Of a stretch of DNA of 64,000 bases, positions 22,091-39,200 are shown in pieces (position 1 is the stretch's first letter; each line of letters opens with the position of its first letter). The notes below the pieces were generated by a model, which saw only the letters and a program-made list of their open reading frames with translations, was not told the origin of the DNA and ran no database searches. This DNA is from Rotaria socialis (lineage: Eukaryota; Rotifera; Eurotatoria; Philodinida; Philodinidae): contig CAJNYU010004046.1 in NCBI GenBank assembly GCA_905331475.1, positions 63,106-127,105 on the forward strand, given 5' to 3'. Made by a program: the position numbers and the translations under genes.

Positions 22091-24914
22091 GATGCTTACG
22101 ATAAAATATGTAATAAATGGCTTATTGCTTTTCTTCAAATAATTTTTATCGAGAGAAAAAACTAATTAAAAAAAATCTATTCCTGCTTAAGAAAAATAAT
22201 AAGTAAACATCGATGGAAATGAAAATGAATTACCTGTGGAGTTGGTGAGAAAAGAATGGATGCATTGAAAATTGACATTTAACTGTTCGGGTCAAATCAA
22301 TATAGATTGATTGAAATTTCATTATTTTCTTCTATCAGTTGAATGTTCTCAAGGTTATTTTGAGTCGCGCTTGCCTACTTAATATGATGTCATCTGAACA
22401 TTCTACGATGATAGATACACATGACATATGATCCGCATCGATACAATCTTGTCCTGAGATCCACGATCAAATCGTTTTTGTTTTTATTTTGATCAAGCAT
22501 TTAATCGACCAGGTAGATACACATTGTTACAAGAAAAGAAAAAAACTCATCATCTATGTATAATTTGTTTCATATGCGGATCGGTTGGTTCCGACTAAAA
22601 TGTCATCCTTAGTAGTTCAATACTATCTTGTTCAATTTTCATCACCCAGAGTCGGTTTATTTTTCAAAAGATTAACTACAAAATTTTCTAGAAAACCTTA
22701 CAAGATATTTTACTTCAACAGATCAGGCTCATAAATCCTATGGATACAATGGCGAGCCACAAAATCGATGATTTTTCAAGCAGTTTCTTTTTTTTTGTTC
22801 TTTTTATGACGAAATAAATGTAATTCATATAAAAAAAAGAAAGATCCTCTTTTGTAATCCATGAAAAAGTCTACTCTTTCATGAACATATCTTCTTTTTC
22901 TCCACTTGGACCTCTTCAAAAAATCTATTACTATTTGCGACTTAATCAGTGTTTTTTCTCCAAAATTGTGAGATTTCTTTTCAACGTTTATATCCTGTTA
23001 TCATACGCTTGCTCGTGGCTACCTATTTTTCACTTTACTTGAAAACAAATAATTGTCCTATCGTATTTTTGCAACGAAGCTCGTCTATACTCAATTATTC
23101 TACTTCAATTTTTTACATGAAGAGCAAAGTCACTTCGAAGAGTTTATATTGCAAGAAATATCGCTTTAATTTATTTACCATGAACTTTTGCGAGAAATCT
23201 TTACGACAAACAATGGCAAACAGTACGCTTGTAAACAGAACAGAAATTATTTTACTCAGCTAGATACTTACTCGATTAATTAAAATACTAACTGATACTT
23301 TGGAAGAAAGCTTTTCTTTAAAATCCATCAACTTCGTGACTCGCCATTTTTTCCACGGGATTTCTCAGTCTGATCTTTCATAGTGAAGCTTCTTATTCTA
23401 TTTTGCAGGAAATTTCCCAGTGCATCTTGTGAAAAAAGGATTCAACTCCAAGAGATTAAAGTTCAACAAGATGCTATCAAAGTACTGAGGACGATATTCA
23501 TTCTGGGCCATAGAATATATTTATGTTAAGTTATTAATTATCGTTTCGATATAACTTTCACTGGTAAACTTCCTCAATTAGTTCCTATACATCTGTAAAC
23601 TATTTAAACGGTGGATGCTCATAGGTTTTCTCAAGTGTATTTTGCTTACAATTTAATCGATCGATAGGGAAATAATTCATTCGTCTGATGTTAATTCGTT
23701 AGACAATTAGCATTATAACTATTTTCTTTGTGCTCTTTTTATTACTTATTATTCTATATGACATCACTATGAGCTAAACTGGCGATTTCATATTGTTATA
23801 TTAGAACAAACTCAATTTAAAAAATAAAAATACTTTTATTATGCAATCTTTACTTTCATTTTCAATTTTCTTTCTATTCGATTGGATCAAAAATAAATTA
23901 CTTAAACAACATTTGTTTATAAGGATAAGATGGGAAAAAAAGAAATCATATTTATCCGTTCTCATAATATTTATTTAGATTTGCTGCCCAGTATTTCAGA
24001 TTAACGACTGGTTCAGATCAATTAGTTAATGTAAGATTTTGTCGATAATCTTCATGTTAACTTATTAATAATGAGATGAAATGTGATCATTTTTCATGCT
24101 GTATGGTTTAGATTTTAGATTATTTTTTTTGAACGTTATAATATTTGAGTCTTAATGTGACGCTAAGCATTATTACGCATAGTGTTTTTATTTTATAGTC
24201 TTTATTTAGATTTATGATGCAACCGCTGCAGGATCGTAAAGTTAGAAAATACTTTATTACTAATTTCGTTCCTAATTTGGTGAATAATAAGGAAATATTT
24301 AGTATTTTTCAAGTTTAGAATCGAAACATTAGTTTTGTTTTTCAAAATGAACGTTCAATTGATGCATGAAGTTTTGTACTAGTATAGCTGTTAAGTATTT
24401 TGTTGGTGATCTTTAGTACTGTTTGTATTTTTACAACGAGTGAGTAGCCTTACAATGTTATTGGCGGCTCATTCAGAAGTCATACAGTAATCACTGCTCC
24501 CACTAGCCAATATATTGAATATCTATGTTGTAGCTGTGTCCGTCTCGTTTGACTTTCCAACAGACATATTTTGAGAGATGGCGTGCCTTTTCAAATTATT
24601 CAAGTTATCAGATTAAATAATCATAATTGCAGAGGCAAATGAAAAATCAAGAAGTCGTCAAATAATTTATCACAATATTTATTTTGAAAAATAAGATATA
24701 CGCGCATTATGAGTATTCTACGCATAATGATTGAAAAATATTTAGAAAAAATATTCTGGCTACTGTTATAAAACTATAAATAAATCTAATAGAATAAAAA
24801 ATAAATAAATGCATGGTTAGTTATTTTCTCTTTTTTCTGCAAGCGGACGGAGTAATGATATTAAACTAAAACATCTGACATAAGAACTGGTTGTATTCTT
24901 AGTAAAATAAGTGA
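22091..24914. other. Intergenic region, 2.8 kb
   Basis: AT-rich, no recognisable exon, RNA gene or transposon end. A 104-codon plus frame at 22949-23263 lacks domain character and is probably chance. Confidence 0.45.
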
Positions 24915-27286
24915 TCACGTCGACTGTTGACTCCTTGAACGAGTACCTGATTCACCACCATCGGTAAAACTACAACGAAAGAAAAAAAAGCCCAAATCCG
25001 ATTAAATACTATTCTAACAGAATAGCAACAATCTTACTAATCAGTGATATCCGTAATCGAAAAAGCTAAATCATCGTTTCTTTCATCATTTACTTTATCG
25101 TGCTGTGATGTTGTTGATTCAGGAGTAGAAAACCTTATTTTTGTTATTGTTTGATTTAATTTTAAACTAGCATCTTGACTTGTGGATGTTGCGGTTTTCA
25201 AAGTTGGACCCGTATTTTCTGGTGTAACTTCTAATGATGGTCTTTGCATAGTATTTTTTTGCGTCGTAGGAGTGTCAACATCAACTCGGTTGAGAAGAGA
25301 TAAGCGTGAAAATGTACCAGTATTCACTAATTGTGGTGATGATAATGATGGAGTACGACTATTAGATATGGGCTCTTGTTTTGCAGATACTTGAAATTTA
25401 GGCGAACTAACTGTTTGAGATTGAACAGTAGTAAGTCGAGCTCGAGAATATTCAGCCATTAATCGATGAGCACGTGTTGTGCCATAGGACAGCGGTGGTT
25501 TTCGTGTAGTTGTGGTGGACTAATTGAAAAGAACAATTAAGATGATCAATTATAGAAAAGAAATGAATAAAATACCGGAATAGAAATAGTAGATTTCGAA
25601 GAGACTCGTGCAGTTCTTACAAGAGGTTCTTGATTTGATATATTTTCATTAACCAATGTCATTCTTTTTTCGGCTCGTTTGTGAACCTTTGGCTTAGAAA
25701 GACGATCAACTAAATCACGAACATCACTTTTTTTAATGAATATTTGAGCTGTTTTCGATGAAGATGGATAGAGTCGGCGAGTATTATTTATATTTCTCGA
25801 TACAATAACAGATTTAGTTCGCGTTGAACGAACATTCATTGCTGACTTTGGACGTATTGGAATTTGTTTTAAATGTTTTTGTTGGTGCAACGTAGCCGAG
25901 TGTGGTCGTTCATTCAGCACTACGTGTCCAATTGATATCGGCACATCATGTTCATATTGTTGTAAAGCTAAGGCTTCTTCAACAAGTGATCGAAGAAGTG
26001 GAAAATTATGTAAAAAGTCTTTTGCTAATGTTTGTTTTGAAATCATTTTTGTATGTGAACAATCTTTCGAAAGTGTCGAAGAAGGTAAATTAAAACGTAC
26101 ATTACTTATAGATTTTCGCTTTGGCTGCGGCTTTTTATTTTCATCATCATCTTCAACAGTCGAATCATCATCGAATGTAATAATTGGAACGGAGGCAAGA
26201 TAAGATAAACGATTTTCTTTTGCTTGTTCAGCAATTTTCGTTGATTCTGGTGTTATCATTTCAAGAAAATCAGAATCAGAATTAAAATAAAGTGCTGGCG
26301 GTCGATAGAAAGTAACAGTTGGATCATCCACTGACAGATCCTCTATGGTACGTAGATATTGATGTTTTGAATGATGAGAATCACTTGATCGACTTTTTGT
26401 ACTTGTCCAACGTGTTTGAGCTGATTTATTATTGGTTGATGATGATGGAAGATCACTATGAGATAATTGTAAAGCAACGTCTCGTTTTTCATTAACAAAA
26501 TGAATTTGTTTAACAATAGTATCCGTAGGTGGTGAGATAGCCGATGGTTCATTATCTTTCTTTTTTGTAGTAGTAATTTTAACTCTAATCGAACGAATAA
26601 GAATAAAAGTCTCTCATTAGAAAAGACGAACAATTATAATCTTACTTTTTCTCTGTTTCTATCACCTGTTCATCATCAAGCATAGGTAATTGTGTTAGAA
26701 TAGTCGTACCATAATGACAAAATCGAACAGCAATATCACAAGTACCAATGTTCGTGCCCATCAAATTAAAAAGCGTACAATGAAATGTTTGTTGTTCAAC
26801 AAGTGGTATATCGTTTCCATTTTTAAGAATTGATTGATTTAATATTTCAATTAATTCGTTTAATTTAACATTACAACTACCAATAAAATGTGATTTATTT
26901 GTATCATCGTTATTTATTTGATCAATGAGTAAAATAAACAGTGGTACGTTCAATAAATGTCGATACAATGTTTTAAAATAACTTTTAAATAAACACGATT
27001 TACCACGTTTAAAATTAAAATTTCCATTCGCTGAACGAAGTTCATAAAATTGATCAGAAAGCAACTGACGCCAGGATATATTTGGATGATCCTTTTTTAA
27101 ATTATGAAATTCTTCTGTTTGCCATTGGTCAAAATAGGGTATTGATACAGCTGGATAATCGAGTAAACGAAAAACTACACACGGCAAATGACATTCTATA
27201 TTAAGATCAATATGAACATGGCTTATGAGTACTTCAATTGAAAGAAGACTCAATGGATTTTCTTTTTGAGTCATTGTTTCTGGCAT
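24915..27286 (-). CDS. MAP10: Microtubule-associated protein 10-like
   Basis: Four exons (27286-26646, 26584-25576, 25519-25038, 24969-24915) give 728 residues. The N-terminal domain (1-213) carries LSIEVLISHVHID, the MAP10 signature FKRGKSCLFKSYFKTLYRHL, LNVPLFILLI, FIGSCNVKLNELIE and LMGTNIGTCDIAVRFCHYG. Vertebrate MAP10 binds and stabilises microtubules and acts in cytokinesis. Further on, DFLHNFPLLRSLVEEALALQ matches the conserved PLL..L..EL block of the family. The rest is Ser/Thr/Lys/Arg-rich and low in order. The final 55-bp exon is inferred because a GTAAG donor precedes an in-frame TAG and the next exon restores an open frame ending TDGGESGTRSRSQQST. The N-terminal assignment is firm, the tail less so. 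Confidence 0.85.
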
Positions 27287-28438
27287 CTAAAATTACAAGA
27301 AACAACTAAATTCTAGCAAATTTTTAATTGTATAAACGCACGTTTATTGCAAAAGAAAGAAAAAAGAAACATAAACATCAATAAATTAATTTGTATAATT
27401 TCGTTGCAGGAAAAATAGTATCGTTAAAACAGCTCAAATTAAGGAAGGGCTAGTGGAAAAAACAAAAAAAAATCAACTATGTACACATGGTAGATAATAT
27501 AAATCACGTTAATTGACTACTCTTAATCAGAATACAAATCAAAAATACCATTGAGTCGATTCAGAATGTCACTATCAGTTATAGTTTACAGTAACTATAT
27601 GTATATTGCAAATAGATTCAAAACATTAAATTTACTTCTTAATGTCTTTGTTAATAATATTACTTTCATTTGATTGGTTGCAACCACCAAGACTAGAAAA
27701 CAAAAACAAAAGAACATGCTCACATTATGATTGTTCGTCTGAAAACGTAGTAACATCAAATCAGTCTTCAAAACAGAAACGTATCCTATCGTCGTTTATA
27801 TACAGTAGCTTCGAAAATTAATCAATCAGATGTTTTTCAATTTAAATCTGATGCTCTAACTACAAACAAAAAGGTCAAATGATAGTTTCGGTAGCGTTTT
27901 TTATTTTTGTCAAGAACCATCGATAATGAAGAGCACTGATTAGTTTTTTCACAGAGAGAGTTTTATAAAAGTCAAAAGCCAACTTTCTCCTTCTGAAAAC
28001 TTCAGAAAAAAAACATCCATCTAAACTTCTTCGAATGCTACACAAAATTACTCTGTATAAAATCAAACATTTTCTAGATAACTAGAATATTTTTTCTTTT
28101 AGATACATCGGTATTCTATAATTTGTAAAAAATTATATTTTTCTACATTTCGTACAGCAACATCGTTTGTGTTTGCTTCACTAGATTAACGCATTTCGAA
28201 CAAGAGACCAATAAGAGAGAACTTCCAAATTTTTCATCTTGTAGATGTAGAAGATCGTTTAATCTCACATTCTTAGTAGTTGAAAAAGAATTATTTTATT
28301 TAAATTGCAATGCCGAAAAAGCATAAGTATGTTGTTTTGCCACAGACTCAGTCTTTCGAAAAACTAATCAGTGTTGTCTTTGCTGAAGATCATTCTTGAA
28401 AAGAAAATGCGATTACTGATTCACTAGTTCAATTGTTG
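27287..28438. other. Intergenic region, 1.15 kb
   Basis: No exon of a sterol-binding domain or anything else recognised on either strand. This matters because the upstream ORP-like gene ends without its expected C-terminal domain. Confidence 0.5.
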
Positions 28439-29889
28439 TTATCGGTTATCGCAATGAGAGAAAATTCCAAAAGAAAAACAAATAAAACTAGCCACATTAT
28501 TTTTTTTACAACTATTAAAATTAAAATACTTAGAAGTTTTGTATTGTGTAGCAAATGGATTTGGTTGTGATGGTACAGATATTGGCGTGGTTGATTTTCC
28601 ACTAGTGCTACTATTAAACGATTGACTCAATTGTCTATTAGAAGTATTCATTATTGTGGTTGATGATTGCACTGATGGAGTTGACGGAATAGATGTTAGC
28701 AGTAGATCATTATCAGGTGTCCTAATGAAGAATTCAAATATTATTTTCTTCATTCATATTCTCCTCTGTTAAAATTCAAACCTTCTTCTAGTGAGTATTG
28801 CTAAACTGTCGTGTAATGAACTAATACATGATTGAGATACTGAGCGTAGAAGTAACATATTCTAATATTCAAAACATTGAAATCGTAGAAATTTTAATTA
28901 ATTAATATTTATTTTACTTTAGACAATGGATCCAAAGAAGTGCCACCAGGCATTGTCTGAAAGAAAACGATATAAAAATAAATAAAAGTAAGAAATGGTA
29001 TAGAAAATCAACAAACATTAATTGTTTCAACAAATTCCCGTTGACTAACTTCAACACAACGCATGACTTCTTTAAGTTCCTTGAGTGTTTGTTGGTGTTG
29101 ATATAGCCTAGTAAAAAAATGAATTTTTTTAAATCATTAAATTATGATTCTAAATCATATACATTGGATTCCGTTGATTCAATGGACGAATATTACTGTC
29201 ATTAGGTACACTAGTAGATGGAGATGTATTTATTTGATGTGCTTTTGGTGGTGGTAACGATGAAACATGCTTCGAAAAAAAGATGAAAATAGATCATTAA
29301 TATCTTCGCCAAAAAACAACGTCAAATCCGATTTATTATTCTTACAATATTTGCTGCGTTTGATCCTGAACAAGTTCGTAATTTATCAATCCATCTTTGT
29401 CGTTCTTTAGCATCGATTGCTAAAATGAATGTTTTTTTTAAAATTTATTATCTTAATATATATATATATATATATATACTGAAAACTTGAATTTACCTCG
29501 TAATTTGAATGCCTCGCCATTTCCAGTAGTTTGCACAGTAAAAGTAACATCATCTTCGTTCGATGGTAAAATCCAACAATCGGTTAGTTCAATTACGCCT
29601 CTTGGGCCTTTCTTTCGAATTTCATCTGGCTATAAAAAAAATCAATTTATCAATTTTCAAAACAAAAATTACAAAATGAATCACGATCACATACCATAAA
29701 ATATAATAAACTCTTTGTTTGTGCATCCAATATAAAATAACGAGTTTGATATCTTTTAAATGCATTTGTATATTTGTTTAAATGGCCTTGAAATCTGATA
29801 TTCATTGAACGAAATATTTTTGAGAAAAAAGTTATATATTTCAAAACTCACGTAGATTCATCAACTGAATTCCAATTGAAATTCAACAT
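28439..29889 (-). CDS. ORP10/ORP11-like PH-domain protein lacking the OSBP-related domain
   Basis: Nine small exons (29889-29852, 29794-29695, 29629-29497, 29419-29346, 29269-29163, 29107-29017, 28956-28918, 28861-28782, 28721-28439) sum to 314 residues. A PH domain occupies about residues 14-115: GHLNKYTNAFKRYQTRYFIL, GPRGVIELTDCWILPSNEDD, TFTVQT, FKLRAIDAKERQKWIDKLRT. The helical part after it (LKELKEVMRCVEVSQREFVE, LLLRSVSQSCISSLHDSLAI) matches the OSBPL10/OSBPL11 region between PH and lipid-binding domains. In that family the PH domain targets ER-Golgi or endosomal membranes and a C-terminal ORD with EQVSHHPP exchanges phosphatidylserine and PI4P. Here the frame ends in a Ser/Thr-rich tail and no ORD exon is visible down to the next gene. 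It could be a truncated paralogue, a regulatory PH-only protein, or an incompletely assembled gene. Confidence 0.8.
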
Positions 29890-30353
29890 CTACAACAGAT
29901 GACTAGTTTAGTAAGAAAAAAAGTGAACTATATTCTTACGTATTCTAGATTTCATTTTATTTAAGAAATTTATAGAAAGAAACAGTAATATCATTCAATA
30001 TTATGAACGAGCGCAAAAAAAAACACAAAATTATAACGAACCATCATTCTTTAATAAGTTTAAATAGTTTAAGAAATAAAAAAAAATCATATTTATGCGA
30101 GTAGAAAAAGATTATTTAGTAAAACAAAAAATCACAGAATATAAATGATCAATAAGAAAAAGGAAATGAAGAATAAATGGAATTCTTTTTTTGGCAAATT
30201 ATTTGTTCAATGAACTAGTGTGCTTTCAAAGTAAACAACACTAACAAGTTAGGAATACACATTTATGTTTGTTCAGTTATGACACTTATGTAAAAATAGA
30301 ATTACAAGAATGAAATACACATAAGTAAAATACAGAAGAAATCAGTTGATCTA
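29890..30353. other. Intergenic region between the PAK stop and the ORP-like start
   Basis: About 460 bp of A-rich sequence, likely PAK 3' UTR plus the promoter of the ORP-like gene. No other feature. Confidence 0.5.
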
Positions 30354-33450
<3,097 letters not shown>

Positions 33451-34695
33451 ATTTACACTAAAATTAAAATAAAATAGAATCTCATTTTTTTTCTAAATTC
33501 AACTCATATTAGAAGCACCTCGTACAACGATTAAACTCCTCTCCTATTATTTTTTATGAAGAAATTCTATGTGCTCTTTCGTTCTCACTCATGATCTGTC
33601 TCGCTGTAAACGAAATCATGATGTCATATGAGTCAACCTCAGCTATCAGCGATTATGACGATTTAGATTGATTTTAAAAAATTTCTACAGCCTTCCTGCC
33701 TTTCTAAAACAGAATCAGATCTATCGATCTATATTAAAAAAATCTTGACAATTACTATTAACATATATATTCGCATAGATATGATTACTACCGTTTTCTT
33801 GCACTTTTTAAAAATATACCATTAAGATTTGAACGAATACGAGCGAGACAAAAGGTCACAAAACAGTAAAAGATTAAATCGTATAGGAGACAAATGATTT
33901 CTAAAAATAGATTGCATCTCAAATATACAACAGGAAAGTCTTGTGCTCGATGACTCGCTTTCGTTTTGCTTTTTACAAATAGTATTACGCACAACAGATA
34001 AATGCAAAGAGATGAACTAACGAGACATAGTTTTTGCGAGATTTACTTATTTTTCTATGCTATCTATTTGTTGATGGAAAAGTTCCAATAAATCCCGAAA
34101 AAAACAACCCGCAGTAATTGCTGTAAAAAGAAACAGAACAATCCTTACCTTATAGTATGATTTAAAGGATTAAATAATAATACTGAATTAATGAAAGTAA
34201 TTAATGGTATAAGCCAACTCCATAAAATACTAAAATTAAATACATAAAGAAAGATTAAACAACAAAAACAAATGGTATAAGAGATCCAAGTATTTATTAG
34301 CTATGAATAAATGACAAAAAAGAAAAACGAGAAATAGTCACGAGTAGAGAAGCGAAAGAAACCAAAACCCATACATTTCGACACTGACGTAACTATCAAC
34401 AAAGATAAATACAAGCAAGAGAAAATAAATAAAGAGTATGTAAACGCATTCAAGTCATTCGAAATTTTCCATTGCTGTTTTCTCAATAAGATTATAATTT
34501 GTTTCTCAAAGTTACTAGAATAGTGAATAACAATAGAAAAAGCAAACTATCTGTACAAGTGAACATTGCTGAGATTAGCCTTGACAAAAAAAAACAAAGA
34601 AAACAGGAAGTGCATTAATATATTTTTTCTCCGCTGAAAATCAAAAGACTAACATCATATATGTGGAAAAAACTCATGAAGATAATTTTTTAATT
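33451..34695. other. Intergenic region upstream of PAK
   Basis: About 1.2 kb, AT-rich. Should contain the PAK promoter or noncoding first exon and the MLF 3' UTR. The short frames seen overlap each other and show no domains. Confidence 0.45.
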
Positions 34696-36076
34696 TTAGA
34701 AACGATTTTGTCGATGTTTACGTTGACCATTTATATAATTTGATGCTCCCTCTGCTGCTGATGGCTTTCGTTTGGTAGACAATGATTGTGGTGATGGTAG
34801 GTGTCTTATTTCTTCTACATCATTTTCAATACGTGTGTCTCCAGTTAAATCAATCGTATCTGAATAGTGGTGCTGAGGTCGATGAGATAAATTATTGAAA
34901 TTTTTCGGTGATTTTTTATGTTGCCGACTAGATAATCCACTAGCTGAATTATGTTCGATAGCTAACTGTGCTGATTGTGGTCTTGATGAAGGATTAAAAG
35001 AACGATTTGAACCAATTTGTTGATAATAAGGATGATGTGGATGACGATGATTAACACCACCATGAGCCGAACGTTGACGCCATTCTGTTTTAAAATCATC
35101 AGTTTCGTCTTCATCGAGATTTTCAAGTTCAACATTTTCAGATATCTGACCAGTTGTTGTATTCATTTCTCGTTCTACTACATGCTTACGATCACCAATT
35201 CGATGGCCAATATGTACCTAAATAATTCCAATAATAAAATATTATTCTCAACTACTATTTTAAAACTAAAAGGCACGATTGCATAGAGTCGTTTTTTAGT
35301 CTTTGAATTTAATTATGGTCGGATGCAATTTGCAAGAAATAGCAAGATCGGCCTCCGATTATGGTTACGCCATAAAAACGAGTATGGTAGTTTATGTAAT
35401 CTCTCGTAGAAAGTATGTCGTTATTCTGCTTATCAATATTATTTTGCATTTTTCGTGAATATTTCGCTTTAAATCGAAATCAAAGTAAATCGTTTTAAAC
35501 ACTGACAAGAAGCCCTATAGGAATGAAGCCTTATTTTAGATCATTTTCTGGTTCTTCTCAAGAACTATTTCAAATGATTTTCTAAGTTGCAAAATATCTA
35601 CAAGAATTTCTTGAAAAGAAAAAAAACAAATTTTTTTTCTAAAGAATTTAATCATCTGTAAAAAAAAACTGTTCTGTTTCTTCTTTCCTATTTACTTTAT
35701 TAAGTCCACGTTCAGTATCTCGAATAGCTTGTCGTGTTTCTTCAATTCCTCCAGGTCCTCGATTGCAAGATTTTGTTTCTTGATAAACTTTTGGTCTTCC
35801 ATCTGTACCATTATAAGACATAACAGTGGTCGATGAAAACGATTGTAATGACCTATTCGAATTCTGATGGGCTTCTTGCATCAATCGATCCATCATGGCA
35901 AATGGTGATGGATTCATTCCAAAGCTTCCCATTAAACCATTCATATTACCAAATGGTGATGGCATCATTAATGAATTTCCAAATAACGATTGTTGATGTG
36001 GTATTAATGAATTACTATTCATTGGATGATTAGTACTGTTCGGAATACCGAATAGATTTATAGGGAAGCCAAACAT
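34696..36076 (-). CDS. MLF: Myeloid leukemia factor family protein
   Basis: Two exons (36076-35696, 35217-34696) give 300 residues. MLF proteins shuttle between nucleus and cytoplasm with 14-3-3 and co-chaperones and affect transcription and protein aggregation. The start MFGFPINLFG follows a TTTTCAG acceptor-like tract, suggesting a spliced 5' UTR. Family blocks: SFSSTTVMSYNGTDGRPKVY, RGPGGIEETRQAIRDTERGL, KVHIGHRIGDRKHVVERE, TGQISENVELENLDEDE and FKTEWRQR. The C-terminal 130 residues are His/Ser/Arg-rich and not conserved. The 478-bp intron between the exons is longer than most here. Assignment secure; orthology to MLF1 or MLF2 cannot be separated. Confidence 0.93.
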
Positions 36077-36298
36077 CTGAAAAGAAAACTTCCTTTTTTT
36101 TAAACAAACATACAACGAAGTCTTATCCGTGTTTTTTTTTTATGTATATATATACATACACAGTAAACATTTATATAGAACACAAACATCATCAGACATA
36201 TAATACGTGATTATATCACAAAAAGAAGAAAGAAAAAAAAACTAGAAGGAAAAAAAACAATCGAATGGTTCGCACTATTCTACATGACACAGTAAAAA

Positions 36299-39200
36299 TT
36301 ATATTTTCAGAATAAATGAATCCAAATTAAGTATTTCTTGTTGTAAAATACTTTGAAGAAGAAAATCAATTGATAAAATTTTTATTTGAAAATCAGTATT
36401 ATTGTATTTATGTAAATCTTTCAATAATAATTTGTCTTTATCACAAGATAGAATTAAACAATTTGGTATTTTAGTTTGTTCATGACATGTTATCAATTGT
36501 TTTATTGTTGGAAATTCTCGACGTATTTGCCCACCAGACGAAAAGATAATCGATTTAATTATTATGCTTGATGGTTGTATACTTGGTGTTAAGAAAAACG
36601 AATAGCCATCAAATAATGGCAGATTTTGCCGATAAATTCGTTTATCGATTGATTGTTTAAATAAATTTTTTATTGATTTAAATTCTTGATCAATTATCCA
36701 ATCTGATTCTTCTATGGGTAGAAAACATTTTTCTTCATTACATTTATCTAGCCAATTTTTATTCAATATATATGTTGCATAATTAATACATTCATATAAT
36801 TTTTCTGTGCGTAAAAATCTATTCATTATTAAATGTGTTGCATCATGTGGTAATGTAGATACTTTACCACCTAAAGATTTAATTATTGTTTCATAATGAT
36901 TTAATGTTTTCATATTAAAACCACTAAGCATTATTGATATTGATTCATTATTATTTTTTGCTAATTTAATCAATGAATCTATAGGTTCATGATAATGATA
37001 TGAATTTTTTAAATAGTTATTATCTATATCCATATCTGAAGTACTTGATAATAAATGTTGTTGTTGTTGTTGTTGTTCATTATGGCGGCGTATAGCTGAA
37101 TTAAGCATTTCGTCGGTTATCCGAATAGATTGTGACCATGGTAAAAGTAAATCATGAACAAAAATTTGATCAAATGAAAAATGATCAATGGGTGGCGTAC
37201 CATTCAAACGTTTATAACGTTCCTCTAGTGATTGTTTGAGTGCACAGGTATTACCTAGATATAATTCTGATAACCACAAACCATTGACAATAGGTATTGA
37301 CCATTCGAAGGCTTTTTTAAATTTATTAGTTTTACCATTTTCACGTGCTAATAAATGTGTATGCCATTTACTTAAGTGACCAGAATATTTACCACCCAAT
37401 GCACGTATCATATATCGAAGACGAGCACGTTCAATTCCTAGAAGAAAATAACAAAGAAATATAGAATAAATAAAAAATAGTAGATTGTGCTTAATGGTTG
37501 ATTTTTCAATGCTAAATAATGAACAGGATGTTATTATTGATATAATGTTACAATGAAATACTGTGGAGATTTGATCGTTCTTTTCTTATTAGAAAGAAGA
37601 AAAAATATATAAACGGAATTCTATTAGAAATGTTTTCTGAAGGTCAAAATACTCTTACAACATCAAAAAATGTCAAGACTTTTCTATAAACTCGGAAGGA
37701 ACGACTGAATCAATTTATGCTTGCTTGACCTTTTCAATAGTATAACAATGGATATTTCCTAACATCAGATGTCTATGAGTATACGTTACAACGATGAATT
37801 TCATTTGATAGTAAACTAATTGCTCGACAGTACAAGAAACAAAACAATGGATGAGTTCGCTGAAAGAAAGTATTGCTGGAGTATCTCACAAGAAAAACTT
37901 CGTCTTCTATCCGATAATATTGTTTAGTAGAAAAAAATTTACGAAAATTCACTATACTAAATAATGCTATGATGAAGTTGATGCCGACTATTGTAAAAAA
38001 TGCAAGGTATGTCTACTTTTTATTCTAAAAATTTGGTGACCGTGAAGGGACATTTTTTCCTACTAAATATTTTGCTCTTTCTAACATGAAAAAAAAACAA
38101 CGATTAAATCTGTCTAGTAACGATTTAATTAACTGCCAAGGTTTTTTAATATGAGTCATATATGACTATAAATTTAGAATTATTTTCATTAAAGATGATT
38201 TAATATCTTTTGAAGATTTTTTAAAAACTTTTGTGGTCTCATGTAATAAAGTTCTGTTGTTATTTTTTTAAATTAATCATTTCTATTATATCATCATTCA
38301 TGAGATTCTACTGATGAAAAGAGTCATTGAAATTTTGATAACCCTTAGAGTATTTGTTTTACAATATTAAAATTACCTTTTTTGTTTTTTCTTCCTTTCA
38401 AGAAAAGCACTTTAAAACAAGCAGATATTTTATTTAGGTAAATATTTGATCTGAATAGTTTATTATTCTCAAGATTAAAGATGTATATCATAATTTGATA
38501 AAGTAGTTCTACAATTTCTAAAAAACCTATGTTTTACCTTCAAAACCAGTCATCGTAAAAAAGTATTTTGCTAATGGTAATTTGTCTGGTTCATTCGGTT
38601 GAAATGGTGATGGATAATGAATAGCCAAATTAGGAACGAAAAGTTTTTTTCGTTGTAATACATCACTTAACCAATGTGCTGTAACCGTTCGAACATTTCC
38701 TCGTTTACAAACGTGTCGAAAACGTTCACTTGTACGATAAGCACATATAAAGTGTGTTAAATTAGCATGATTAATATCATCTGTTATTATAGCACCGTGA
38801 TCTGTAATTTTTTTTGACCATGCTGATAAATCTTCTTTTGATACAATTGAACTATATTCAGATTCATCAATATAGATAATACAACCGAGTAACCATTGTG
38901 ACGATGGTACAAGTTCATTTTTATCTTGTAAACAATAATTTAGTTCATATGAAAGTGTTTCTAATGAAGGATGGCGTGTCACAGGCGAATTTGTTTTATT
39001 ATTTAATAGATTAGCTGATATTGATGGACGAATTAATTTTTCTTCAATCGGTAATGTTGAAATATTACCATCTTTAATTGTTGATGAATGACCATTTTGA
39101 TTTGTATGTGAACTATTTGTTGCTGTTGAATTAAGTTTTGTATTACGTTGCCGTGGTGCTGTTCGAGTACGAGCTCGTTTTGCCGGATAGGCTTTGACTT

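Noticed and set aside
22949..23263. 104-codon plus-strand frame
   Set aside because: Phe/Ser/Tyr-rich with no motif, no splice or neighbour support; consistent with chance in AT-rich DNA.
27875..28066. Possible missing C-terminal exon of the ORP-like gene
   Set aside because: The translation shows none of the ORD motifs and no joining splice sites.
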